From Actinomyces lilanjuaniae (GTDB lineage Bacteria > Actinomycetota > Actinomycetes > Actinomycetales > Actinomycetaceae), in NCBI RefSeq assembly GCF_003606385.1, contig NZ_CP032514.1, forward strand, positions 248,001-312,000: DNA of 64,000 nucleotides, given 5' to 3'. Both the position numbers and the translations under genes were made by a program. The notes below the pieces were generated by a model, which saw only the letters and a program-made list of their open reading frames with translations, was not told where the DNA came from and ran no database searches. The number at the start of each line of letters is the position of its first letter. Positions within the stretch are counted from its first letter, which is position 1. Shown here in pieces: positions 1 through 9,715 of this stretch.

Positions 1-315
1 GAAGACGTGCCTGCCGGAGACGAAGACGGTGGACACCGCGATAGTGGCTAGCGGCTCCCCCGCACCAGCCAGCGGCACCAGCAGCATCTGCATGGTCCCG
101 GAGTAGATGAGGAGGCTCCACAGCGGCGCCCACCACCAGGACAGCCCCTGGGCGACGAGCAGCACGCCTGCTGCCAGCCCTAGCGTCACGTAGCCGACGA
201 CGACAGGCACCGCGTCGCGGGCCGCAGCACGGGTGCTGGTGGGCGGCTGACCCGGTGTCTCGGGTCCCGGCGCTACCGAGGAGGCCGGGTCGTCACGTGC
301 GGGCAGGTCGGTCAC
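1..315 (-). CDS. azlC: AzlC-family branched-chain amino acid permease (partial, 3' end outside window)
   Basis: The N-terminal 105 residues of a membrane protein run off the left edge. After a 35-residue hydrophilic leader come hydrophobic segments containing VVVGYVTLGLAAGVLL, a YSGTMQMLLVPLAG stretch and VFVSGRHVF. These match the conserved start of AzlC permeases (GYxxxGxAxGVL, then YAGxxQ, then a RHxxYG motif cut here after HVF). AzlC pairs with AzlD to export branched-chain amino acids or analogues. The GTG start at 315 lies 14 bases after the stop of the upstream gene, so the two are probably co-transcribed. No strong ribosome-binding site is seen, which suggests coupled translation. Family assignment is good; the substrate is inferred from the family. 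Confidence 0.75.
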   Translation of the reverse strand, partial: MTDLPARDDPASSVAPGPETPGQPPTSTRAAARDAVPVVVGYVTLGLAAGVLLVAQGLSWWWAPLWSLLIYSGTMQMLLVPLAGAGEPLATIAVSTVFVSGRHVF

Positions 316-329
316 CGCTCAGAGGCCGG

Positions 330-2799
330 TCAGTCGTCAGTCGGTTGCCGGTCGGTCGTGGAGTCACGGTCGGGCTCGTGCGGCGCGGTGCGCTCGCGTC
401 GCCCCGCGCGCCTGGCCGAGTCGGAAACGACCCCCACCATGACCATGAGCAGCCCCATGAGGACGAAGCGCCCGGTCAGCCCGTCGGCCATGACGTAGGA
501 GGTCAGGGCCTCACCCAGCGAGGAGTGGGCCTGTAGCCGCTCGACGGTGGGGCCGACAAGTGAGGCCACCGCTGCGGGTGCCACAAGGAAGGGCAGGCCG
601 AAGAAAAGGCCGAGGCCTCCGACCACGTAGGTTCCCAGTGAGGAGCGGTGCGCCATGAACAGGGCCACGACGAAGGCCGCCGCACCGCAGACCAGCTCGG
701 TGGCACCCCTGACGCTGACCGAGTCGGGCCACACGGAGGCGTCCCCGCCGGTCATGAGGACGGCGCCGTCGTGCACCAGGAACCAGGCCAGTGGGAGCAG
801 CGCCACGGCGACCAGCACCCCGGTCCAGTGGGAGGCGGTCCGGGAGCCCGGGCGCCGGGCGGCACGGCTCTCCTCCCGGGGCGTCTCCCTCCTGTGGGAG
901 CCGCGGGAGCGTGACCGCCGGGAGGAGGCAGGGGGCGCAGAGGCTGCGGAGTCCGGCGTACCCGTGGACGTGGCGGCCGACAGGGGGCTGGGCGGCACGT
1001 CCGCAGCCGTGGTGTCTGGGGAGGCGGTGTCCGGCGCGGTCGTCGTGGACACTGCGGTCACCGAGCCGGACGGGACTGAGGCGGTGGCGGGTGGCTCAGC
1101 GGGTGAGGCCGTGGGGAGCCCTGCGGCCGAGGGCTCTGCCGCAGGGGGTTCTGCGGAGGAGCTCGTCAGGGAGGAGGCCTGACGGTCCGGCCCGCTCCGG
1201 GGGGCCTCCGGGGCCCCGGGAGCGGGAACCTGGTGCCCGGGGTGGTCGGCGGCCCCGTCCTGGCGGTCCGGGGACTTCAGGGACTCCGCGGGCTCCGCAG
1301 GCTCCGGGGACAAGGACGTCCCCGGCAGGTCGCGCAGAAGGCTCGCCGCAGCCGCAGACTCCTCCAGCCTGGCCGGGGCTGGGTCCGTGTCGGCTGACGG
1401 GGAAGGCGGCTGGGAGCCCCGGTCGATCGGCTGAGGGTCGGTCGTGTCCCTGCCGTCCTTGCTTGGCTGGTAGGTGCTGGGCGACCGCGGGCGGTGCGCC
1501 CTCACCGGGCTGGGGGTCCAGCGACAGCAGGGCGCGTCGTCGAACCGCAGTGTCCTCAAGGGCGGCCTCACCCGTCGGGGGCTGGTAGCGCCGTAGGCGG
1601 GGTGCATTCGGTCTGGTTGCGGGTGGCGTGGCAGGGGACGGGGACTGCTCGGGGGTGCCAGCGGCACGCGGGGGCGGGCCGTCGGTACTGGTCGCCGATA
1701 GCCTCTCTGGCACCTCCTGGGCACCCGCCCGAGTCTCTGCGGCCTGTGCTGCTGGGGTGTCGGGCAGTGCGGCGGATGCCTGGGCTGGCGGGGCGGTATC
1801 AGACGCTGCGTCCGGAGTCGCAGGTGCATCCTCGGCAGAAGCGGCGGTGCCGGGCGTGCGGCTTTCTCCTGGGCTGCCGCTGGCGGTCGCAGTAGCGGTG
1901 GCAGCACCCGTGGAGGTGGTGGACAGGGTGGCGGTCGGCTGCGCCTCCTCGCGGTCCTGCTGGGAGCTCTCGCCGCCCTGCCGCTCACCGCTCTGCTGCT
2001 CCTTGACGCTCTCAGCGGGCGCGACGGCAGGACCGCTGGTGGCAGGGGCGGCACCGGGAGCGGCAGGGGTGTTACTGCCCGAGTCGTCACCGGTGCCGGG
2101 CGTGTCAGTGCCGGAGGCGGTGGCACTGTCTCGGCCGGACAGCTCCTCCAGGTGCCGACGCACCTCCGCCTCGGTGATCGGCTTGCCGATGTCGCTGGGC
2201 AGCTCTGTGATGGGCTCAAGCTCTGGTGGAGTAGCAGTGGAGGGCTTGGGCAAGGGCAGGAGAGGGGCGTCAAGCCCTGGTTGGTCATCCTTGGCAGCCT
2301 CAGGCGGGGTGGGGCTGCTCTGGGGCTGCGGCTGGGTCTGCGACGCGTCGCCAGCCTGGGGCACGTCGGCCTGCGCAGGTGCCTCAGCCCGGGCAGGAGC
2401 GGTGTCGGCTGACGGAGCGGACCCGGACGACGCAGGTGTCCCGTCAGTGGCTGGGGAAGGCGTGGCTGGGGAAGGCTCGGAGGCGGCAAGGGTGTCGGAG
2501 GCTGCGGAAGGATCGGAGACCGGGGAAAAGGTGGGGGGTGCGGAGGAGTCGGGAGTCGCGGTGGAGGCAAGCATCGTGGAGGCGATGGCAACGTCCTGCG
2601 CCAGGTCGGGGGTGCTGGCAGTCAGGGAGGACTCCTCGGCCTGCTTCCTGGCCTGGTCCCCGGCCGACCGGGCCCGTGCCGGAGGCGCCAGGACGTCCTG
2701 GTGAGGTGGCACCTGGCCGTCGTCGTCCGGCTCGGGTGTGAGCCGGGGGTCTGCCGGGCTCGGGACGTCGTCGGGACGGCGGGAACTGTCGGTGCTCAC
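330..2799 (-). CDS. Pro/Ala/Ser/Thr-rich membrane protein of unknown function (apparent frameshift near 1512-1516)
   Basis: GTG start at 2799 preceded by AAGGAGG at a 5-base spacing. The first ~430 residues are acidic, disordered and rich in Pro, Ala, Ser, Thr and Gln. The reading frame changes at a run of five G (1512-1516). Removing one base joins the segment ending LSLDP to SPVRAHRPRSPSTYQPSKDG and gives one 822-residue protein. The C-terminal ~150 residues hold about four membrane segments (GVLVAVALLPLAWFLV, ELVCGAAAFVVALFM, a GGLGLFFGLPFLVAPAA segment and FVLMGLLMVMVGVV). No enzyme motif is visible. Similar long disordered-linker membrane proteins are common in actinobacteria; I do not recognise a family. 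It lies directly upstream of the azlC-like gene. Confidence 0.6.
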
Positions 2800-3056
2800 G
2801 AGGACCTCCTTGCTGCTGGCACACGGTAACGGTCCGGGGGCCTGCGGGGGAGCAGGCGTGCCGGTGCTGGGTGGGCCGTACTGTCTGGGGCATACCGTAC
2901 TCGCGGGTGGCTCGCGGGTACTGTGCGCTGCCTGCCCGCGTAACTGCCCTGCTCCCGTGCGCCGCTGCGGCCTGGTTGCGCTGCGGTGTGGTGGCACCGC
3001 GCGTCGCCTGCCTGCCACAGCCTGACCCTTCCTGCTCGTCTGCCTGACCTGCCTGG

Positions 3057-3260
3057 TCACCCGCCCCGTTGCTCGCGCAGTCCCTGCCAGTAGTCCAGGT
3101 GCTGGCGGATGCTGCGCTCGTGCCCGTGGTCGGTGGGCTCGTAGAGCTGCTGACGCTGCTGGCGCGGCGGGAGGGCCTGGGGCATGTAGTCGGCTCCGGA
3201 GAAGCCGTCCTCGGCGTCAGGGTCGTACTGGTAGCCCTCGCCGTAGCCGAGCTCCTTCAT
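3057..3260 (-). CDS. rarA: RarA/MgsA C-terminal fragment
   Basis: A 67-residue reading frame starts MKELGYGEGYQYDPDAEDG and continues with YMPQALP and LYEPTDHGHE. This is the recognisable C-terminal end of RarA (MgsA) proteins, where it normally follows directly on the LRNAPTxL motif. Here the ATG overlaps the stop codon of the preceding frame as ATGA (3257-3260), so the fragment could be translated by re-initiation. About nine codons of the most conserved RarA C-terminal motif are missing between the two frames. It is best read as the tail of the same gene, separated by a small deletion, and not as an independent gene. Confidence 0.75.
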   Translation of the reverse strand: MKELGYGEGYQYDPDAEDGFSGADYMPQALPPRQQRQQLYEPTDHGHERSIRQHLDYWQGLREQRGG

Positions 3261-4573
3261 GAGACGGGCGGGGCCAGCGAGCCGGTCTGGCGGGCCAGGG
3301 CCGTGGCCCGCCCCAGCCCCCGGTAGACCGCTACGGACTTCGGGGCGGTAGCCAGGTAGACCACGGCCTGGGCGACAGCCAGCTCACCCTCGGGGGACCC
3401 CAGCCGCTCGTAGGCGTCCCAGGCGGCCAGGGCGGTCGTGAGGGCACCGGGGTCGGCCAGCCCGACGTCCTCGCTGGCGAAGCGCACCAGGCGCCGCGCC
3501 ACGTACAGCGGGTCCTCCCCGCCCGCCAGCATGCGGGCCAGCCAGTACAGGGCGGCGTCGGGGTCGGAGCCGCGCATGGACTTGTGCAGGGCCGAGATAA
3601 GGTTGTAGTGCTCCTCGCTGGACTTGTCGTACAGGGGCGCCCTGGAGGCGACGACGGCGGTCAGTTCCTCGACGTCGAGGACACCCGTCCTGCCGGTTCC
3701 AGGCCCGTCGGCGTTCGTCCCGGGACTGCCGGGCTGGCCTGCGGGCTCGGGCTCACTGGTGCCGTCCACAGTGTCCGGGCTGGCGGCGGGTCCTGGTGGG
3801 GCGGTCGCGGCGAGCACCTGCTCCACCATGCCCAGCAGGTAGCGGCCGTCGCCATCGGCCATGGACAGCAATGCCGCCCGGGCTGCGGGAGTCAGCGGCA
3901 GCGGCCCTCCGGTCAGGGACTCGGCGCGCCCCAGCAGGAGCTCCAGCGCGGGCTCGTCCAGGCGCCGCAGGACCAGGACCTGGCAGCGTGACAGCAGCGC
4001 CCCGTTGAGCTCGAAGCTGGGATTCTCCGTGGTGGCCCCCACCAGCACCACGGTCCCGTCCTCCACGTAGGGGAGGAACGAGTCCTGCTGGGCGCGGTTG
4101 AACCGGTGGACCTCATCGACGAAGAGCAGAGTCCCCTGGCCGTGCTGGCGGCGGCGGGTGGCCGCCGTGAACACCTTGCGCAGGTCCGCGACCCCGCAGA
4201 ACGTCGCTGACAGCGGCTCGAAGGCCAGGTCGGCGCGCTCGGCCAGAAGGCGGGCGACCGTGGTCTTGCCGCAGCCGGGAGGCCCCCACAGGATGGTTGA
4301 GGACAGGCTGCCCGCCTCCAGCATCCTGCCCAGGGGTGCGTCGGGGGCCAGGAGGTGGTCCTGTCCGACGACGTCCTCCAGGCACTGGGGGCGGAGCCGG
4401 TCCGCCAGTGGCTGGGGGGCGGTGCGAGGCGACTTGGCTGGGTGCCTGCTCGCACCTGGTTGCGGCCCGGCGGGGCGGCCGGAACCAACGTCGGACTTCT
4501 TCGCAGTGGTGGCGTCCGGCTCGGCGACGTGCGGCGCGGCGTCGAAGAGGGACGGAGGCTCCATAGCGGTCAT
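3257..4573 (-). CDS. rarA: Replication-associated recombination protein A (AAA+ ATPase), truncated before its C-terminal motif
   Basis: RarA/MgsA is a clamp-loader-like AAA+ ATPase that acts at stalled replication forks. Seen: a variable N-terminus, then PLADRLRPQCLEDVVGQDHL, Walker A GPPGCGKTT (residues 97-105), Walker B LLFVDEVH (149-156), sensor 1 GATTENPSF, and the C-terminal helical domain with YWLARMLAGGEDP, ARRLVRFASEDVGLAD and a final YRGLGRATALARQTGSL. The frame then stops at PPVS, where the family continues with HLRNAPTxLMKELGYG. The MKELGYG tail follows in another frame, joined by an ATGA overlap. A 40-residue Gly/Pro/Ala insert interrupts the oligomerisation domain. The ATPase core is intact. 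Whether the split protein works is unknown. Confidence 0.85.
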   Translation of the reverse strand: MTAMEPPSLFDAAPHVAEPDATTAKKSDVGSGRPAGPQPGASRHPAKSPRTAPQPLADRLRPQCLEDVVGQDHLLAPDAPLGRMLEAGSLSSTILWGPPGCGKTTVARLLAERADLAFEPLSATFCGVADLRKVFTAATRRRQHGQGTLLFVDEVHRFNRAQQDSFLPYVEDGTVVLVGATTENPSFELNGALLSRCQVLVLRRLDEPALELLLGRAESLTGGPLPLTPAARAALLSMADGDGRYLLGMVEQVLAATAPPGPAASPDTVDGTSEPEPAGQPGSPGTNADGPGTGRTGVLDVEELTAVVASRAPLYDKSSEEHYNLISALHKSMRGSDPDAALYWLARMLAGGEDPLYVARRLVRFASEDVGLADPGALTTALAAWDAYERLGSPEGELAVAQAVVYLATAPKSVAVYRGLGRATALARQTGSLAPPVS

Positions 4574-4850
4574 ACCACCAGCCTAGGTCGCAGGTGGGTG
4601 GTCCTGGCCGGGTGGTCGCTCGGGGTGGAGGGGCTTCCTTTCGGGTGCGCCTCGCCCCATCCTGGTGTGGTACCGGGAGACGGGAGTAGCCCGAGAGTTC
4701 GTCAGGGGCTGGACGTGCTGGCGTGTCGTCCGCGTGAGGGGGACACTACGAGTCCGGGGGGCAGCGGCTGGGGGACTGGAGGCTCAGGCTCCGTCCGTGT
4801 GTGCCCATGCCCTAGCCGTGCAGGAATGTCGTGCAGGAAGAGGGAAGACG

Positions 4851-7800
4851 GTGACCTTCACACCTACGGCCACGTCCACGGCGACGTCCGCGGCGACGTC
4901 CACGGCGACACTGCCGACGCCGTCCCAGGTCTCTGTCACCGGTCCGTGCGACCCTCCTGTGGCAGGCTCTGCCGAGCTGCGTGCCTACTGGGTGGAGCCC
5001 GACACCCTGGCCTGGCCCGTGTCGCTGCTGCCACGGGGTACGGGGCGCGAGGACGTTGTGGACGACGACGGCAGTCCTAGTGCCGGGGCGGGACTGTCGC
5101 TAAGCCTCGTGGTGGCCTCCCGGGGCGGCGCGCGGGTGGTCAGTGGCGCGGTGCGCGGCACCGACGGCCTGCCTGACCCGGTGGTCCTGCCGCTGAGGGT
5201 CGCGGGGGACCTGCCCCGCAGGGTCCTGGAGAACCGTCCCAACCTGGAGGGCTACATCGCCCTGACCCTGGTGGACGACGAGGGCGCTTCCAGGCTTGAG
5301 GAGGCTGCTGTTCGGGAGGCCCTGACCGGGCAGCTCCTCGTGGTGCAGCGGGTGCAGGTCCCTGCCGGTAATGCCAGTACTAGCGCTAGCGGCTCCAGCA
5401 GCTCCAGCAGAACCGGAAGCGGCTCCAGCAGAACCGGAAGCAGCTCCGGCAGCGGCGGCTTCGACAGCGCCGAAGAGGTTTCTAGCCTCGGTGAGGAGGC
5501 CGCAGGCCCCCCAGGTCCTGGCGAGGGCGTCGTCGACGCAGTCACCGGTGTCCAGACAGCCATCGTCCTCGACCACCTCTACGCCGACGCCGCCCGGCGC
5601 GCCGAGCTGGGCGTCTCCTTCTCCCAGGGGCGCCCCTCCTTCTCCCTGTGGGCGCCCACCGCTAAGTCGGTGACCCTCCTCAGCTGGCCGACCGGCGACC
5701 CCACCGGCTCTGTGCCCCAGGTAGCCGGGCCAGCGGTGCGTACCCCCGCCGAGCGGGGTGAGGACGGGTGCTGGCGCGTGCCTAACCGCGACGCCGCGAT
5801 CCCGGCTGGCAGCCAGTACCTGTGGGAGGTGGAGGTCTACGTCCCCGTGACCGGGCGGGTGGAGACCAACCTGGTGACCGACCCCTACTCCGTCGCCCTG
5901 ACCGTGGACTCCGCCAGGTCTGTGGCCGCTGACCTGTCCGACCCCCGGCTGGCCCCCCGCCGGTGGACCGATGCCCCCGCGCCGGTGGTGCCCAATGACG
6001 CCTCCCGCAGCATCTACGAGCTGCACGTGCGCGACTTCTCCGCCGCAGACACCACTGTCCCGGCCAGCAGGCGCGGAACCTACAAGGCCTTCACCCTTCC
6101 CGACTCCGCTGGCATGAGGCACCTGAGCAGGCTGGCCCGCGCCGGGCTGAGCACCGTCCACCTCTTGCCCGTTTTTGACATTGCCACGATCCCGGAGCGG
6201 CGCACCGGGCAGGCAGTCCCCGACGTCCCCGTTCACGCCGGCCCCGCCTCCACCGACCAGCAGGCCGCGATCACCGCCGTCGCCGACACCGACGCCTACA
6301 ACTGGGGCTACGACCCCTTCCACTGGATGGTCCCGGAGGGCTCCTACGCCACGGACGGGCACCAGGACGGGGGTGCGCGCACGGTCGAGTTCCGGGAGAT
6401 GGTCGGCGCGCTGCACGCCGTGGGACTGCAGGTGGTGCTTGACCAGGTCTACAACCACACCTCGGCCTCGGGGCAGGCGCCCACCAGCGTCCTGGACAAG
6501 GTGGTGCCGGGGTACTACCACCGCCTGGATGCCGTCGGGAAGGTCACCACCTCCACCTGCTGCGCCAATACCGCCACCGAGAACGCCATGGCGGAGCGGC
6601 TCATGGTCGACTCCGTCCTGTGGTGGGCCAGGCACTACAGGGTGGACGGGTTCCGCTTCGACCTCATGGGCCACCACTCCCGCGACACCATGGTGCGGCT
6701 GCGTGAGGCGCTGGACCGCCTCACCCTGGCTGACGACGGCGTGGACGGGCGTGCCCTCTACCTCTACGGTGAGGGGTGGAGCTTCGGGGAGGTTGCCAGC
6801 AACGCCCTGTTCACCCAGGCCAGTCAGGGCCAGCTGGACGGCACCGGGATCGGCACCTTCAACGATCGCCTGCGCGACGCGGTCCACGGGGGCAGCCCCT
6901 TCGACGTCGACCACCGTGCCCGCCAGGGGTTCGGCAGCGGGCTTGTCACCGACCCCAACGGGCACGACCACCGCAGCCCGGCCGAGCAGGCAGCGGACCT
7001 CGCCTACCGCACCGACCTGGTCAGGCTGGGGCTGGCGGGCAACCTGAGGACCTACGGGCTGACCACCGCGGAGGGGGCGGTCAGGCGGGGCGAGGAGCTG
7101 GGGTTCAACGGGTCGGTAGCGGCCTACGCCAGCGCCCCGCAGGAGAGCGTCAGCTACGTGGAGGCCCATGACAACGAGACGCTCTACGACCTGCTGGCCT
7201 ACAAGCTGCCGCGCAGGACGACCATGGCCGACCGGGTACGCATGCACATCCTCTGCCTGGCCACGGTGACCCTGGGGCAGTCGCCCGCCTTCTGGGCGGC
7301 CGGTACCGAGCTGCTGCGCTCGAAGTCCCTGGACCGGGACTCCTACAACTCCGGGGACTGGTTCAACGCGGTGGACTGGACCGGGCGGGACAACGGCTTT
7401 GGCCGGGGGCTGCCGCCTGGGGAGCGCAACCGTGAGCGCTGGGGGGTGCAGTCCGAGCTGCTGGGTGAGCCGTCCCTGGTCCCCTCACCTGCCTATATCG
7501 CCACGGCGCGCGACCAGGCCCTGGATCTGCTGCGCCTGCGCGCCTCCACCCCCCTGTTCTGGCTGGGGGACCCCGGCCTGGTCCGCGAGCGGGTCAGCTT
7601 CCCGGGGGCGGGGCCGGGGGCGCTTCCCGGCGTGGTTGCCATGCTTATTGACGATCTTATTGACGATACTGGCTCTCACGGCTCCAGCGGCTTCCAGGAC
7701 ATCGACCCTGCGCTGGACGGGGTCCTGGTGGTGTTCAACGCCTCGGCAGCCAGGGTCGCCCAGCCGCTGCCCGCCCTGGCGGGGCGTGACTTCCGGCTCT

Positions 7801-7919
7801 CCCGCATCCAGGAGGAGGGCGCGGACGGGGTGGTCCGCACGACTCGCTTCGACCCGGTCTCAGGCACGGTGAGCGTCCCGGCGCGCACGGTGGCGGTGCT
7901 GACCCAGGCTCAGGTGTGA
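4851..7919 (+). CDS. pulA: Pullulanase-type alpha-1,6-glucosidase (glycogen/starch debranching)
   Basis: A GH13 debranching enzyme of about 1022 residues that hydrolyses alpha-1,6 branches of pullulan, starch or glycogen. The GTG at 4851 is chosen because a GGAAGAGGGAAG purine-rich site precedes it and the family-conserved LRAYWVEPDTLAWP starts soon after; the open frame extends upstream to 4665 without homology. GH13 motifs: YNWGYDPFHWMVPEGSY, region I DQVYNH, region II GFRFDLMGHH with nucleophile D604, region III YGEGW with acid/base E641, region IV EAHDNE with D774. A CBM48-like domain (SFSLWAPTAKSVTLLSW) precedes the barrel. A Ser/Gly/Arg-rich insert near residues 175-210 is low-complexity. 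No signal peptide is visible, so the enzyme is probably cytoplasmic, fitting glycogen turnover or imported maltodextrins. Confidence 0.92.
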   Translation: MTFTPTATSTATSAATSTATLPTPSQVSVTGPCDPPVAGSAELRAYWVEPDTLAWPVSLLPRGTGREDVVDDDGSPSAGAGLSLSLVVASRGGARVVSGAVRGTDGLPDPVVLPLRVAGDLPRRVLENRPNLEGYIALTLVDDEGASRLEEAAVREALTGQLLVVQRVQVPAGNASTSASGSSSSSRTGSGSSRTGSSSGSGGFDSAEEVSSLGEEAAGPPGPGEGVVDAVTGVQTAIVLDHLYADAARRAELGVSFSQGRPSFSLWAPTAKSVTLLSWPTGDPTGSVPQVAGPAVRTPAERGEDGCWRVPNRDAAIPAGSQYLWEVEVYVPVTGRVETNLVTDPYSVALTVDSARSVAADLSDPRLAPRRWTDAPAPVVPNDASRSIYELHVRDFSAADTTVPASRRGTYKAFTLPDSAGMRHLSRLARAGLSTVHLLPVFDIATIPERRTGQAVPDVPVHAGPASTDQQAAITAVADTDAYNWGYDPFHWMVPEGSYATDGHQDGGARTVEFREMVGALHAVGLQVVLDQVYNHTSASGQAPTSVLDKVVPGYYHRLDAVGKVTTSTCCANTATENAMAERLMVDSVLWWARHYRVDGFRFDLMGHHSRDTMVRLREALDRLTLADDGVDGRALYLYGEGWSFGEVASNALFTQASQGQLDGTGIGTFNDRLRDAVHGGSPFDVDHRARQGFGSGLVTDPNGHDHRSPAEQAADLAYRTDLVRLGLAGNLRTYGLTTAEGAVRRGEELGFNGSVAAYASAPQESVSYVEAHDNETLYDLLAYKLPRRTTMADRVRMHILCLATVTLGQSPAFWAAGTELLRSKSLDRDSYNSGDWFNAVDWTGRDNGFGRGLPPGERNRERWGVQSELLGEPSLVPSPAYIATARDQALDLLRLRASTPLFWLGDPGLVRERVSFPGAGPGALPGVVAMLIDDLIDDTGSHGSSGFQDIDPALDGVLVVFNASAARVAQPLPALAGRDFRLSRIQEEGADGVVRTTRFDPVSGTVSVPARTVAVLTQAQV

Positions 7920-7963
7920 GTGTGGGGTGGCAGTGCCCTGCGTGGCGTGAGCAGCCGCCTGAC

Positions 7964-8174
7964 GTGGAGGACTTCAGCAGTGTCCTGGGTGCCAACTACA
8001 AGCAGGACGGTGTCTCTCTCGTGCAGGACTACGCGCGCGTGCTCTCCAGGGTTGTACATTGCTCTTGGGCGCAACGAGCCCCCAGGCAGCGAGGACCAGC
8101 AGGCGCTGGATGACCTGAGCAGCCAGATAGCGGCTCTTGCGGAGAAGGAGGAGGGCCGTGGCATCCAGGACTGA
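7964..8174 (+). CDS. Small conserved-looking protein of unknown function (apparent frameshift near 8050)
   Basis: Two overlapping frames read sensibly only when joined: VEDFSSVLGANYKQDG and VSLVQDYARVLSR, then LYIALGRNEPPGSEDQQ and LDDLSSQIAALAEKEEG. Removing one base around 8050-8054 (AGGGTTG) gives a 69-residue, acidic, helical protein starting at GTG 7964. It sits between the pullulanase and another small gene, 4 bases before the ATG of the latter. No family is recognised. It may instead be a decayed gene; the coherent composition on both sides of the shift argues for a real small protein with a sequencing error. Confidence 0.4.
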
Positions 8175-8178
8175 CCAT

Positions 8179-8427
8179 ATGAAGCAGTTCATGCTCATCT
8201 ATGACCGTGACCGTGACGAGCTCATCCACCAGGAGTTCGGCCAGGACGTCGATGCTGCGACCACCGCGTACCGGGCCGCCGAGATCGAGTACCACGACCA
8301 GCCGCAGATGAACATCGTGCTGGTGGGGGCTGACTCCCTGGAGACCGTCAAGGTCACCCACAGCACCTACTTCCCCGGAGCCAGGAAGAGGATGCTCGAC
8401 CAGATCCGCCAGCTCAGCACCCTCTGA
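8179..8427 (+). CDS. Small protein of unknown function
   Basis: An 82-residue frame starting MKQFMLIYDRDRDELIHQEF and ending RKRMLDQIRQLSTL. It has alternating hydrophobic and charged residues consistent with a small alpha/beta fold (FMLIYDR and MNIVLVGADSLETVKVTHS as strands). G/C bias at third codon positions supports coding. The ATG at 8179 follows the preceding small gene by 4 bases, so the two probably form a pair. A longer in-frame start at 8137 would add an Arg-rich leader and overlap the preceding gene, so it was not chosen. No family is recognised. Confidence 0.6.
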   Translation: MKQFMLIYDRDRDELIHQEFGQDVDAATTAYRAAEIEYHDQPQMNIVLVGADSLETVKVTHSTYFPGARKRMLDQIRQLSTL

Positions 8428-8545
8428 CACCTGATTCCTCTGATACCTGATTACTGAGCGGTCCTGTCACGTGGGGCGCCCTGCTGCCCGTCTGGGTGGT
8501 AGGAGCCTGCTTGCTTACGCAGTGGGCGGTACCACCCGGTACGGC

Positions 8546-9715
8546 TCAGGCGGTGCCGCGCCGCTTGCCGACGACGTCAACAGCCACGGCCACCAGCAGC
8601 ACCAGGCCCTTGATCGCCTGCTGCCAGGCGGAGTCCACCGCCATGATGGACAGCCCCATGTTGAGCACCCCCATGATGAGGGCGCCGATGATTGCCCCCG
8701 AGACCCGGCCGACCCCTCCGCTGACGGCCGCCCCGCCGATGTAGGCCGCGGCGATGGCGTCCATCTCGTAGAGGTTGCCTGCCGTTGACACCGCCGCCCC
8801 GGCCCGTGAGGTGGTCACGACCGCTGCCAGCGCCGCCAGGAACCCCATGTTGACGAAGACCAGGAAGTCGACGCGCCGCGTGCTGATCCCGCTGAGCCGG
8901 GCGGCCTTGAGGTTGCCACCCACGGCGTAGACGTGGCGTCCCAGCACTGTGTGGTTCATGACGAAGGAGTAGACCAGCACCACGACCCCCACGATGACCA
9001 GGACGGTGGGCGTGCCCCCGGCTGAGTAGGCCAGCAGCGCGGTGAGGAGGCCGACCGCCACGGTGAGCACGGCCAGGCGCACAGCCAGTGTCCTGACCGG
9101 CTCGACATCGCGCCCCGCCTCCCGGCTGCGCCGTCGGGCGCGCAGCCGGGAGTAGATGAACCCAGCCACGGCCAGCACGCCGATGAGGATCGTTACCCCG
9201 TCAAAGTTCCTGAGGTAGCCCAGCCACGGCGGCAGGGAGCCGTTGGCGATCGCCACCAGGCCCGGCGGCAGGCCGGAGACGGTGCGCTGGACCAGGACCA
9301 CGGTCAGGCCCCGGAAGATGAGCATCCCCGCCAGGGTCACGATAAAGGCCGGGACTCCTACGAAGGCAACCCAGAACCCCTGCCAGCACCCGATGAGCAG
9401 GCCCAGGGCGACGGCGGCCAGCACCGCCGCCGGCCACGGCACGCCCGCACTGACCACCAGTAGGCCGATGACGCCGCCGATGAACCCCACCTGGGAGCCC
9501 ACGGACAGGTCGATGTGGCGGGCGATGATGACCATGACCATGCCCACGGCCAGGATCATGACGTAGGCGTTCTGCTGGATGAGGCTGGCCACGTTGTTGG
9601 GGGAGAGCAGCAGCCCGTCCGTCAGCACCTGGAAGAAGGCGATGATGGCGACCAGGGCGGCGAGGATCCCGTACTGGCGCAGGTTGTGTCCCAGGTATGC
9701 TCCCACGGTGCTCAT
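8546..9715 (-). CDS. mmsB: Multiple-monosaccharide ABC transporter permease
   Basis: A 389-residue polytopic protein of the XylH/RbsC/GguB permease family with around 10 hydrophobic segments. The family-typical motif VIIARHIDLSVGS follows helix 2, and GVPAFIVTLAGMLIFRG and AYIGGAAVSGGVGRVSGAIIGALIMGVLNMG occur in the expected order (the second is the conserved EAA-like loop region). It forms the membrane channel of a CUT2 sugar importer with the ATPase and binding lipoprotein encoded just upstream. The ATG overlaps the mmsA stop (ATGA, 9712-9715), showing translational coupling. The permease is last in the operon; the next gene converges on it. Confidence 0.9.
   Translation of the reverse strand: MSTVGAYLGHNLRQYGILAALVAIIAFFQVLTDGLLLSPNNVASLIQQNAYVMILAVGMVMVIIARHIDLSVGSQVGFIGGVIGLLVVSAGVPWPAAVLAAVALGLLIGCWQGFWVAFVGVPAFIVTLAGMLIFRGLTVVLVQRTVSGLPPGLVAIANGSLPPWLGYLRNFDGVTILIGVLAVAGFIYSRLRARRRSREAGRDVEPVRTLAVRLAVLTVAVGLLTALLAYSAGGTPTVLVIVGVVVLVYSFVMNHTVLGRHVYAVGGNLKAARLSGISTRRVDFLVFVNMGFLAALAAVVTTSRAGAAVSTAGNLYEMDAIAAAYIGGAAVSGGVGRVSGAIIGALIMGVLNMGLSIMAVDSAWQQAIKGLVLLVAVAVDVVGKRRGTA

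Noticed and set aside
4665..4850. N-terminal extension of the pullulanase
   Set aside because: The extra 62 residues are Arg/Trp/Gly-rich without homology or signal peptide, and a better ribosome-binding site precedes GTG 4851.
5100..7247. 715-residue minus-strand frame opposite the pullulanase
   Set aside because: Composition (Gly/Val/His-rich) is that of an antisense shadow; the plus strand has complete GH13 motifs.
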